Assembly: GCA_037389465.1 (NCBI GenBank)
Contig: JAZARR010000007.1
Span: 1 to 64,000, forward strand
DNA length: 64,000 bases
Direction: 5' to 3'
Source: Baylisascaris procyonis
Taxonomy: Eukaryota; Nematoda; Chromadorea; Rhabditida; Ascarididae
Made by a program: the position numbers and the translations under genes. Shown here in pieces: positions 1-11,333 of the stretch; the stretch's first letter is position 1, and each line of letters opens with the position of its first letter. The notes beneath the pieces are model-generated. The model had not been told where the DNA came from. It was given only the letters and a program-made list of their open reading frames with translations, and made no database searches.

Positions 1-162
1 TAGTTGATATTGACGTCACATCATTCATATTCAATGAACCTTCAAAAGACTCCGGATGGTGAGTGCCAAAAAAACCACAAGCTATATTGGAACAGGCTCA
101 ACGGAAGTAGGCCAAGGATATTCAAGTGACTTTATAGGTTTCTGATCTGATAACATAATCAG

Positions 163-718
163 ATTGATAAGAACGAAGCTAGACTTCAGAGAATGCGATG
201 TGAGAGAAATCCTTCCGATATCATCAAGCAGTACAATATCAGAAACGAATGGCCGTATAGTATTCCTGAATGGACCGGCGATACGCAGTGAAAGCTTCAC
301 GGTAAGCTTTGAGGCATGAGTGTCACAAGTCATCGAGAATAGATTTGCATGCGGTTTCCAGTGAAAAACTGGAGATCACATATAGAATCAGCTGTAACGA
401 GAATAGGCAGACCAGCAAGCTTGAGAATACACACGAATCGTTATTTGATGTAAATAACTCGGTATTTGCCATAGGAAACATTGAACTGACATTAATTTGG
501 ATAATTTTTCGAAAAGAGCAAGATCCTTTTTGCAAGAAGGGCCTCTCAGTGGCCAATAGATCTTGAAATTGCCTACAAAGATCCTGACAGTATTGTATAA
601 ATTGGTCGAAACATCGTCTACATCTACGATAAACAAAAGGACCCACTATGCTCCCGTGAAGTATACCGGATACGGTACGGAGAGGCGAATTCAATTCGTA
701 TTTGGAATGTTCGATTAG
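163..718 (+). CDS. 3' part of an unrecognised plus-strand gene
   Basis: I do not recognise this product. Three exons can be joined with consistent phases: 163-259 (donor GTATTC), 343-461 (acceptor GAATAG, donor GTATTT) and 560-718 (acceptor CCAATAG), with stop TAG at 716-718. The joined reading is about 125 residues. It starts near IDKNEARLQRMRCERNPSDI, passes through KLEITYRISCNENRQTSKLE and ends GYGTERRIQFVFGMFD. No signal peptide, membrane segment or known domain is visible. Introns would be about 83 and 98 bases, much shorter than in MTR. A further exon may end at 58, where GGATG is followed by the perfect donor GTGAGT, but its phase does not fit cleanly. A possible AATAAA polyadenylation signal lies at about 953-965. 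Other frames of both strands are also partly open, so the exon model is tentative. Confidence 0.4.
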
Positions 719-2720
719 AAATTCAGTTCTATCACTTGCAACCTTGCGTTGCTGTTGTTACTGCCTGAACATGAATTCTTGCCAATTTATGAATTTATTA
801 TTATCGAGTTCTAACTAAAAGCACCAACTTAGATTGCCTTAAATAATATTTTATATATCATATCAGAGTGCCTTTAAATAATATTTTATCTGCATATTTA
901 TGTTTAAACATCGGATACCATCTCTGCTGAATTCGAAGATGATCATAAATCAATAAACAATAAAGTCCAAATTTCAAAATTCAAAAATTCGGTTCATCAT
1001 ACAAAAATAATAAACGTGTTTAGTGCAGTGAAAAAAAAAATTCAAAAATAAGCAAATTTTTCATTGTTATTGAACATATTAAAAATAGGGTTTAAATATT
1101 TGTAGAGCGAAATTAATAACCAGCCGACTGGAACAGATTGAAAATGGGCAAAATACAAACAAACAAATAAACAAATGCGTAACGCTAGTGAGTGGTTGTT
1201 AATCGAAGCTAATTATGAAAGAACTAACTGTAAGAAGTAAGAGATCAGAATAGTGATCGAATCATTTGGAATAGGTCGAATGATCGAATATTTGGCGGTC
1301 ACAAGCAAACTTTCCTTCATCGCCTCTTTGTAGCTGTCTCCCCCTTCCACCTTTCCCCTCTCCCTCCCCCACCCCTCCCGCAAACAAACTTTCAGAGGAT
1401 GATTTTCATAATGCAATACTAGGATCTAATTTTGCTTTCAACAGTAAGTCATTCTCGTAAGCAAGATTTCATATTCATACTCTTCTAAAAACAGCATACT
1501 AAATGACTGCATAAAATGACATCGATGTGAAAAATATTGAATGTGCAAACGAAATGAAACAAATTTTCAGATGGCCATACCTTTAAATATGTGAAATGGT
1601 GTGAAAATCATATGATATGAAGGGGATTTATGTAAACAAATGTGTTTGAAGAAAGAAATAAAATTATTAATGAATTATATATGTGAACTATGAAAAGCTG
1701 TAAAATAATATGACGGGTATAAATCCACTGATAGCTAAAATTTGTTCCACATTTTCATAGCATCAGGGAGAGCGCTACCATTTAAAAGTTAGAGCACCGC
1801 ATGAAGTGCCCACAGCACTACCGATGGGCTATAGCGATAAATAATGTTAATTGAAGAGTGCAACAAGAAGCTGTAAAACCACGTGGATGTCAGCATCGTT
1901 TTATAAAGATAGAATATTTCGAAAAGGTGAGCGGACTTCAAGTCCAGGTCGACGAAAACAAGAAGAAGGTCGCGAACTGTTAAGTTATTGGTGATCTGGC
2001 TAATCCTTACCAACAGGTTATTCTGCGGAAAAATCAGAAGCATTTTTCTGCTTGATTCTGAATTAAGCTATTACTTCTTTTCATCTTCCCTTTCCTTTTT
2101 CGCCCTTGTAATGATAAGACACCTACGGTTAAATTCATTTGCATATGACTATCAGCAAAATGAGTTTCAACGTGAATAGACAATTCTAACAATTGTTTCC
2201 GAAAAATCGGCACTTCAGAGATCAGCATATGGATCGTGCATCGAAATTCTTCTGCAGTAGACATATTTTTGGCAACCTAAATTTTATCTGCTCCAACAAT
2301 CGAAATTTGCATGAAAAAAATCGATGTAAATAAAGATGCCGATAATTTATAAATGTTTAAAGGAATCATAAATAAGCAAATAGACGTTTAAATGTACGTA
2401 AGTAGTGGAAATGTGTTTGATGCTTTAAAAAATTTGTTTCATCAAGCAGAATTTATGCAAAAATGCGTTCGGCAAAATGTTTTGCAAAAACCGCTCCAAA
2501 GTCTATCTAACACTCATAACAAAAAAAATTAAGACTAGTGCAGCTGCATTTTACCTTATATGAAAACAAACAGCCTCACATCAAAGAACTCGAATATTGA
2601 CACTGGCATAGTAAAACTCTTTTTCTTTATTGATGTATTCATTAGAGATGTTTCAGTTGTCAATAACATTGTGCAGCGATGTCGAGATATCGTCGAAACA
2701 AGCGGGAAAGCGCGCCAGAT

Positions 2721-2750
2721 TAGCTGGCACGATATGCGCTTTTGCAATTC
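2721..2750 (+). repeat. Dispersed repeat copy 1 (GGCACGATATGCGCTTTT)
   Basis: TAGCTGGCACGATATGCGCT is followed by TTTGCAATTCAAC. The same core recurs at 5926, 24241 (minus), 24893 (minus) and 56536, so this looks like a diverged interspersed element rather than a local duplication. Confidence 0.45.
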
Positions 2751-4366
2751 AACTCATAGGATTAGCCCTTTCCAAAAATTTTTGACGCCTTATAATGAAA
2801 AAATGTGGGATGTTCACTAACATTTTAATTGGTCCGATTATGCACATACAGCTTCCACACATCTATAAATCTATTCAAAATGAGTGGTCAACGAATTGCA
2901 AAATAAGTGCAAATTTCTTAACAACTCAATTACTCTTTGAAATAATCGACAGTTGAATTTAGAGTCTTCTTAATCATACGTATTTTACCCAACAAATTCC
3001 TTTGACATAGTGCTTCCGCAACTGGGAGTGCTGGGCCGACAAACACAAAATACATATACAATTCAGTTATTTTCAGAAGGACTATTGCTTATTAATGTAC
3101 TGCGTGTACTTTAGTGGCTAAAATCTCTCAGCAATCCTCCCCCTCTCCCCTCCCCCCTTCTCCTTGTCACTCCCTTGACTGTCTGAGATACAAACTCGGC
3201 TGTATAAAAGAAGTCAAGATTTTAAACTTTTTTGTTGTCATAAAGTAGGCATTAAAATAATCAAATCTATTTTCAGTTAATTTAAAAAAAAAAATAGCAA
3301 TTTGATCTGCACATACAACTTTGTGTTCAGAATTTCTCACATAGGGAAAATGTAACTTTCTGTTGTAATGTTTCAATGGAAACATTTGGTGGTTACATAG
3401 CATTTCTGCGTTAATAGGACGGCGATCAAATAAAGCAATCATTTCTCGTTGGTTCGAGATGCAAATGTTCTTTTTCCTTCTAGACGATGAATATAAGTAA
3501 AAATTCGATCATGATAAATTGAACATAAAAAAGCTTTAACTCATCATATTCTTGAGTTGTTTTTCGTCTAAATTTTTTCTCATTTTACACACTCAAAAGA
3601 CATAAAGTTCAACTCGCCCTTGTTTACTTTCTCTGAAAGGATAAGTTCTGCACTCTCTCCGGAAATATTTTCAAGATATGACCTTAGCAACAATTCAAAA
3701 ATGCATTAATGTCACATTCATAATCGAGGAGATGAGCAAACAATGGGACGCAAGATCCAAAGATTATCACGCTTATATCGCATCCTATCCTGAGTCTTCC
3801 CCCCCCCCCGCCCTCTCTTCTGTTTTCTTAAACCCCACCTCTAAAATAACATAAATGCGCTAAACTGTGTAAATGGTAAAATTTCTGGATCTAGCGTTGC
3901 TATTGGTTATAACTACCATTTGACTCACTGAATAAAGTGTCTCGTTCGCAATGCAGCTCAAGAAGTGGGGCATAACTATGTGACGTTTTGACACCAATGA
4001 AATATTGAACTAATGCAACAGAATTTCAATGATTAAAAAAGTTGAAACGCTTATCGAATGCACAACAAATTGCAAGAAAAGATTGAATATTATTTTGAAT
4101 AGCATCTTTATTCCAATACATAATAATATTGATGAATCCATTACAGAAACGATAACGCAAAATGGAAGACAAATTTAATGCTCCAGAAGTATATTATAAA
4201 AGGATAGGGAAATATAGAGAAAATAATGGTGAAAAAGTAGAAAAGAATTGAGGGTACAGATTAAGATCAGGTTATGTTTCTGCTAAAAGGAATGAACGCT
4301 TTACGCTAAAAGATTATGCTTGAGCATCGCTCTATCTTTTCTAACTTTCCCTTTCGTAAAGGTTGA

Positions 4367-4477
4367 TTGAGTTGCACGGTCGACGATTTGTACGAGAAGA
4401 ACTTTTTGAAATATGGGAATAGGGAACAGGATTTCGAGAAAAAAATGGTTGGGGCTGTGGAACTGGGCTGGAACTAG
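4367..4477 (+). other. Coding-like segment, unassigned
   Basis: An open plus-strand reading between stops runs from 4367 to the TAG at 4475-4477 and includes VDDLYEKNFLKYGNREQDFE. The amino-acid make-up is charged and protein-like in an otherwise AT-rich stretch. No family is recognised. ATG followed by GTTGGG at about 4445 could serve as a donor. It may be an exon of the same unresolved gene as 4988-5132, but the phases did not join. Confidence 0.2.
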
Positions 4478-4987
4478 AACCTTAGAAAAAGTTCCGAAAC
4501 TCAGATGCAACCCTGCCATGCGCTATAACAGGAGCAGTATCAGGCTGATGTGAGTGCATACATGTGTATTGCCAAAGCACTTCCGTGAATTTGTAGGTTT
4601 AAAAAAAATTTGCATCCATTTTTGAATCATTTATCGCAAAACGAAAAAATTGCAAAGGAAATTATCGTAGTGGATGTTGCACTTTCATATATGCGATTTG
4701 TACTTCCGTTGCGTAGAAGTATTTTTTTACGCTCTGAGATTTATTGCAATGAACTGTCGAGAATAATGCATTGCAAGCGTCAATCTCGTCGCTATTAATT
4801 GAAGCATAAAGCAGTTTGCTAACCAACTTGCAACATTTCGTAGTTATTTAAATATGCAACGAGTGACGATCACAAGATGATTATATGCTGAAAGCGAATA
4901 TTTCACTTAGATTAGCATATATTCTTTGAATGAAAACTTTTTTTTTCCATTTTGCGTTTTGAATTGTTTATATCCAGTTCGATTGAG

Positions 4988-5132
4988 AAGATTTGATAAA
5001 AAGTAGCGAAAAAAATGCGCAAACTGACGGACAGCGGAATGATAAGGAGAAGAGTGATGACGGTAGACTGCTTGAAATGACTTGTCTTCTAGGAATATTC
5101 GGGAATTTCAGGAAATGTTTTCCGGGAACTCG
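4988..5132 (+). other. Possible exon of an unresolved gene
   Basis: An open frame of 47 codons includes SSEKNAQTDGQRNDKEKSDD and then a more hydrophobic LLGIFGNFRKCFPG stretch. It can be bounded by an AG at 4986-4987 and a donor, ACTCG then GTGATC, at 5132/5133; read through, it stops at TGA 5134-5136. The charged composition is unlike the surrounding AT-rich DNA. No homologue is recognised and no neighbouring exon with matching phase was found. Confidence 0.25.
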
Positions 5133-5925
5133 GTGATCACAGCTTATCAACATGGTAGCTATAAAAAATCTACGTCTTTCCCATAAAAACACCCTCTTCT
5201 CAATCTTTGGTGCGGTTCTGTTCTCTGTAAAATTTTACAACGAATAGCGAAATCGACTTTTTACGTCTCTATTATCCATTTTGCAAAATGCGTCTTAAAA
5301 ATATCAATGGGACAAAGAATTAGATTAAGGAGGAAGCAAAGCAAAACTTAACGACAAAATCATCATTCGAATCGTTGATATTTAAGCAGTCAAAAACAAC
5401 CTACATTTTTCGTTGTTGAGTGCTCACATTCACATTTAAGATCATTTATTAATCATAGACGCTCATAGTTAGCAATAAATATTTCAATGCTAAATAATTG
5501 CATTCCTTTCATAACAATCGAAAAAAAAACGACCGTAAATGCCTCTATTCATTTGTAGTCTCATCAATATGTGCACTTATAGTGAAAAAATCCAGTGAGG
5601 ACCGTCTATATAAAACTGCATCTATACTTTCCCTCCACTTCAAGAAGACAACTTAATACGAGTGCATCTATAACGCTACTTGTCGATATTAGGACTGGGC
5701 CAAAAGAGCACTGCAAAGATCCTATCATATCCAGCAAGGATTTCGCTAAATCCCCTTCCCCCCATTAGAACAACTTACATAAGGGTTTAAGCTGTCTCCA
5801 CTCTTTAAGATATCGTAAGAGAGGGAGGGATTATAAATTTGATGCAAAAAATGCATCTTAACAGAAAAAATTTGATATAAAAATTTACTAATAATTACGT
5901 TAAGTGAAAGACAATATCAATGCAA

Positions 5926-5957
5926 ATGGCACAATATGCGCTTTTTCGCAATCCAAC
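5926..5957 (+). repeat. Dispersed repeat copy 2 (GGCACAATATGCGCTTTTT)
   Basis: TGGCACAATATGCGCTTTTT then CGCAATCCAACC. It aligns with the copy at 2721 over about 30 bases with a few substitutions and one extra base. Confidence 0.45.
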
Positions 5958-6271
5958 CATCACAATAATCAATTTTCTCATCTGCTAGCAAGCAATAAAA
6001 ATCCACATAAATTTCGCTTATATTTTAATTCAACTGATTGCTCATGCAATCCTCACGCAAAAGATTTGGTTTTTTTTTTTCTTTCATATATCTTTTCAGT
6101 ACAAATCGATTTGCAAATTGCTTTCAAATTTTTCGACACACTTAGAAATATCGATAACTCTTTTAGAAGTCAACTAATCCAGTCGAAAAGTGGCAGTTAG
6201 GGAAAAACTAGTCTTATATGCTTTTATAAATTTTCATTTCTTAGTTAAAACTATCGAACAAACATACATCC

Positions 6272-6344
<73 letters not shown>
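6272..6344. repeat. (AT)n microsatellite, about 73 bp
   Basis: An uninterrupted TA dinucleotide tract, the longest in the window together with the one at 35234. Confidence 0.97.
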
Positions 6345-6346
<2 letters not shown>

Positions 6347-9109
6347 AGGCACGATTTCGCCCTTAGGGGTTTTGTAATTTTATTAAAGTACACAATTGAG
6401 AATATTTATCGTCAAAGATAAAACGATATACGCGTTTTCCATTTTTGACAACTGAAATAATCCATGCAAAATATTATTCATTTCACATTGAATGAATAAG
6501 TTATGCGAATCATGAGCTTTGAATTTTTTTCTGGACTGGCGCCGCATTGATTATTGGGAAAATTGATATTCTGAAATTTCTAGTTGTCTTTGCATATTCG
6601 TAATAGTATAGAAATTGATAAATTGGAAGGAAATGAAATGCAATAGATGATTTCATAGTGTTGAGTATATCTCAAAAATTTTAACATTCATAAGCATTTT
6701 GGTCTTTTTTCTGTTGAATGTCAAACAATGAAATAGATATACAAACATTCACTTACATCAACACATATCAATATTTAATACATATTTGGAATTTTTACGT
6801 AATTTTACGTTTCTTTGACTATTTCAAAATTATTCTTATTCATAGAATGAAAAACATTATGGCCTTCGATCTATGGGATAACTCGCTTTAAAATGACTAT
6901 TTTTATTTCATATTTTATTACGTACATTCGCTATCCCATTATTAACTTGCTTCTATTAGTGCAATTTGAGAGTTTCAGTATTATTTTCATTGTAGGCGAC
7001 ATTTCATTTTTTCCCATTTTATGCATTTTGATATTAGATGGCTGAGGAATGAATAAATAAAGGTTTAAAAATTAATGCCGTTATAATGTACTATTCGATG
7101 AAAAAATTATAGAAGAAGCAAAAAAATTCGGATGCAATGAGACACAATGATTGCTTTTTTTTTGCAAAATACTTTCAATGTTTGTTGAAAAACGATATTT
7201 GGAAACATATCTAGTAATTGATATCGTGAGCGTTCTCATTGGCTTTCGTATTATTGCAGTCACAACTAATGCACAGCGCTGATAAAATTACTGCATTTGG
7301 CAATTATGAGATAAAATTAAGATAAGATAAAATTACAACTATATGATGAAATTACTATATGTGGTTAGACAACAATGTCGCATTTGAAAAAATTTTATTC
7401 AAAATTTTGAAAGATGAAATGTCTGAGAAATATATATATATATCCGTAAGAATTTTAATATCTGTAATGGATTGTCTCAAAAATGATGAAAAAAAAAAAA
7501 CTTTTCAATGCAGTGAACATATCAAAATTCATCATTAATCGAAATGAGGGAAAATGCTTTCATTTAATCATAAAAATCTTCATATAAAAAAAATAACAAC
7601 AAAGCGATAATAATAGCAGAGAAAAAGATAAAAAAACCAATGACGTGAAACCAAAGAACGAGAAATAAAAAAATAATCTCTACTACAAGAAGGCAATTAT
7701 TCCCTATCGCCCTATTCAGTTTGGTAAGATGAATGCCAATACATTAACAAAGCTTAACCGTCCAACATTTAAACTCAATGAATATATTGTTGCAGCATCA
7801 AACCAAATTTTATGCAAAGTAAATAGAGCTCTTGCTAGCAGGGATCCCGTTTGGGAGATGGGGAGCCCGGTAAAAATTCGGGGAGCGATTTATCGATGAG
7901 AGCCGAGAAGTAAAGCTCCCAAAGCCGAGGAGCACGGGCGAGAACATTGCCAACATAGTAGAATTAAAATCAGAGCCTAGAACAAGCTTCGATATTTATA
8001 TTTTCAGAACACAATGAATCTCGAGTTGAAATATGCGAATAAATGCACAAAGAGGATCTCAATAACGTGTTTTTTTTTTTGGCTGAGCAAGTTAAGCATC
8101 GTGATGATTATGGTGTATTTTATTAAAATAAATCTAATATGATGGTTTTATTCAGGTATCGATGGCTAATATTTGGGAGAAAATTTGCAGATTTTTCGAT
8201 CGTAAACAATTTGATTCGAATATCTACTTTTTTAATAGCTTCTTAGATACATAAGTAACGTCCAGAGAAAATATTCAAGAAAAATTTTCATTAAACTATA
8301 ATTGCCGCAAAAAGTCAATCGTCTCCTCTTCTTCTCCAATCCATGCACTTCTCCTGTAGTCTCCTAACGTAAGTCGAAAATATCAAACGCATTAATGAGT
8401 GAAGCATATCAACTCAAGAATGCAAAAAATTAGGTCTCAAATTATCGATGCATCTTATTATTACTATAGAGACTTCCAGGTGAAAATTTCAAAGCAATTT
8501 TGTTGTGATTCACTTTTTTCGCAAAAATTGCAGCCACTTATATCTATTACTACTATGCAAATATACAAAATAAAAATAAAATAAATTTTGCAAAATAATG
8601 CTGATGATAAAATTTTCGGAAGGATTAATATAAATAATCACACGCAACTTACTACTATTCCTTATTCGATAGTTAAATTCCGTCGAGTTAATGTGGATTA
8701 TATCGTTATGGCCGATATTAAAGTGCGCGCATATGAGCGAAATCGCTCGTTGGTCTTAACGAACATCATTTTCTCAATTTATAATGAAATGCACACCGAT
8801 AGTTTTCGTAATTTCCCGTGTAATCGATCCGCTTTCTCTTTTCATAATTCCCCATCATGGTTCGATTTAGTAGCGAAGGCATAATCATTTGGTGCTTTAT
8901 CGGACTACAACGATTGCTCTTTTTTGTATAGGAATTTGTTGATACTTTGACCTCAGCCTGATCTTATCATCCTTTGACCTCAGCCTCACCTTATTATCCT
9001 CGAGAGATATCAGCGTATTGATAAAAAATCTCGAAAATTTATATGACTTACGTTTTCTGCTGAAATACCGTGTGATCGGAAAGAGGTGCATAAGAAGATT
9101 CGTTTCAGA

Positions 9110-9326
9110 CCATCTTAGAGCGTCGCGTGCAGCTCCTCCTATAGCGCATTTCGCCTCCGATAGCTCGCTAAGTCGCTCGTTGGCCCGTCAAATTTTTTAG
9201 CAAAGCTTGCTTATAGCCCGTTAAATCGCAGCTAAGTATTTAGTGAGGTGGAAAACGTTTCATTGCACAGTGATCCAACTAAATAACGCTCAGTATTCAC
9301 GTAGTTTAGTTGCTCGAAATTTTGCA
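9110..9326 (+). promoter_or_regulatory. CG-rich stretch ending in a splice donor; possible 5' non-coding exon
   Basis: The segment is richer in CG dinucleotides than its surroundings (TAGCGCATTTCGCCTCCGAT and similar). It ends with CTCGAAATTTTGCAG followed by the consensus donor GTAAGT. No convincing reading frame crosses it. A promoter plus untranslated first exon for the gene that starts near 11334 is a reasonable inference, but there is no direct evidence of transcription. Confidence 0.25.
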
Positions 9327-9758
9327 GGTAAGTTTTAGCCAGTATTGAAAATAGATAGAACAGCCTTTTTCGGATTTCTGAAATATCTTCAAGAGAATCC
9401 TTGAAAGTTCATGTGAAGATGAGATCTATTTGAGGGGAGAGGGAGTGAGGATTGATAAGAACTCAATATTTGAACACAAAGCAATCACAGCACTATCATG
9501 CACGTCTAGAAATGTGTAAGAATAAGGATGTGGTACCACCATCATCTAAAATAAAACAAAGTTTGAAACACTGAGAGACGCTTATCAGAAGAACCAACTG
9601 ACAGCAACTCCCGACAGGCAACAAGCGATTTGCGACTCTCATCGAATAATGCCGAAAAAGTGAAATAGCTGCAATTCTCTTGTGTTTCGTTTTCCGACAG
9701 CTAAAGAGTAAAGCATTAATCAGCTTGTGTTTATTTCACATCCAATTCTGTGACTCAG

Positions 9759-9760
<2 letters not shown>

Positions 9761-9797
<37 letters not shown>
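9761..9797. repeat. (AT)n microsatellite
   Basis: 37-base AT dinucleotide tract in intergenic DNA. Confidence 0.95.
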
Positions 9798-9801
<4 letters not shown>

Positions 9802-11333
9802 TTTAGTTTGGAAATTGCAATCCATGTGTCTGCAAACTGGAAACTAGCTGGAAAAAAAAAAAGAAAAATTTTTTCCTACTTCTACGTTATATGAAATGAT
9901 TCCAGAGATCAATAAATTTGAGTTTTATACCCTTTTGTTTAAATAAAAAACCATTTTTAATCATATTTTTATGCAAATTGCATGTCAATGTCACTTACAG
10001 AATGGCTATATTAATCGAAGATGCGCCTTAAGAACATCGATTGACGCATGAATTTTTTTCTATGCCGGAAGTTGCGATTGGTGCATATTCTAAGGTAGTG
10101 AAAATCAATGGTTTCCACAAGCTAAACGTAATATTTGACATTCCATATTAGTTTATAAACCCGAACTGGAAGAAATTGGGTGAAATACAACATAATAAGA
10201 CGTTTTATTAGAGTGCATTTTCACTTTGATGACGTAGCGCATACAAGCATCTGCTTCAACAGTACAATATTTTTCCATTCGATGTGTTCTCTGTGCCAGG
10301 TTAGGATTTGGTATAGTGCATCACACTACAAAAATTCCTAGTGAAGCACCAATTCCGAATATAGCACACAAATGTATTTTGGATAGTACAGAATAGTGCA
10401 CTCACCTCAAAGTGTGATGTTTGAGAAGTAATTTTTTGAGAGGCACCATAGAAAAAAATTTTTTGAAGCAAAAGACCACAATGTCATTATGTTTTTCAGA
10501 TATTTTTCCGATATTCTTCACTTTTACGTTCATTACTCTATCTCAAGAAACGAAATGTAAATACCTTACATATGTGCAATATTGAATCGGTTTTGGTCTC
10601 CAATAATGGGCGATTCACAGATTGAACTCCCATTTATTTTTACATTTTTGGTACATATCAGAATATTTTATTTACTTTAATCAACAGAGCATTCATTATG
10701 AATAAAAAGTCTCTTCATATCGCTTCCACTTCCGCTTGAGAAAAGAAGTTGCCTACGACTTAAGCCCTTCTCCTGCCCATCGGGTACTGACAAGTCGATT
10801 TATTATTTTTCTGCTTAAGATGGGGATGATCTTCCTCCACTGCCCTCGCTCCGACGAGGATGTTGGCCGGAGTCGTTCCACAGGACGGAGACAAGCAGTT
10901 TGGGTCCGAACTCAAACTGACCGCACAGTAAGCAATACAGTCGTACGAATGTACCAAAAAGTGGCATGCACCTGTACTCTCGGATTCGAATGGCAGTACT
11001 ATTCGACTCAGCGAAACCGTAAGATGCGTTCTAATATAAGCTGAATGATGCTCACTCTTCCAGCTTGTTCATAGTTAAATATGCAAACTAGTGTCTATAT
11101 GGATTCGCTTTCGAAACCACATATCTTTGTTTCTAAATGAGATGCATAATATGACTCCTAGGCCCGGTTTGCATATCAAAAATATTAGCATAAAATAATG
11201 TCTAATTTGGAATAATCACTCAATTTATATATTAATTACAAACAGCAAATTGCTTATTGTTCATTGGTGCTGTTTTGTCGACTAGTGGGTGAGCCAAAGA
11301 GGATTTTCGAGGATTTTTTGGCGGCGATCGAAG

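Larger units (their letters stand above)
719..11333. other. Long intergenic region with few supported genes
   Basis: No complete gene could be assembled here. The stretch is AT-rich with polyA/T runs, two AT microsatellites and two copies of a short dispersed repeat, each listed separately. Isolated coding-like pieces occur at 4367-4477 and 4988-5132 (listed) and possibly at 1840-1980. At 10820-10927 an open segment beginning ATGGGGATG follows a CTTAAG acceptor and ends at donor GTAAGC. With 11286-11407 it could provide an alternative 5' end for the RING-like gene downstream. The remainder holds nothing I can name. Confidence 0.5.
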
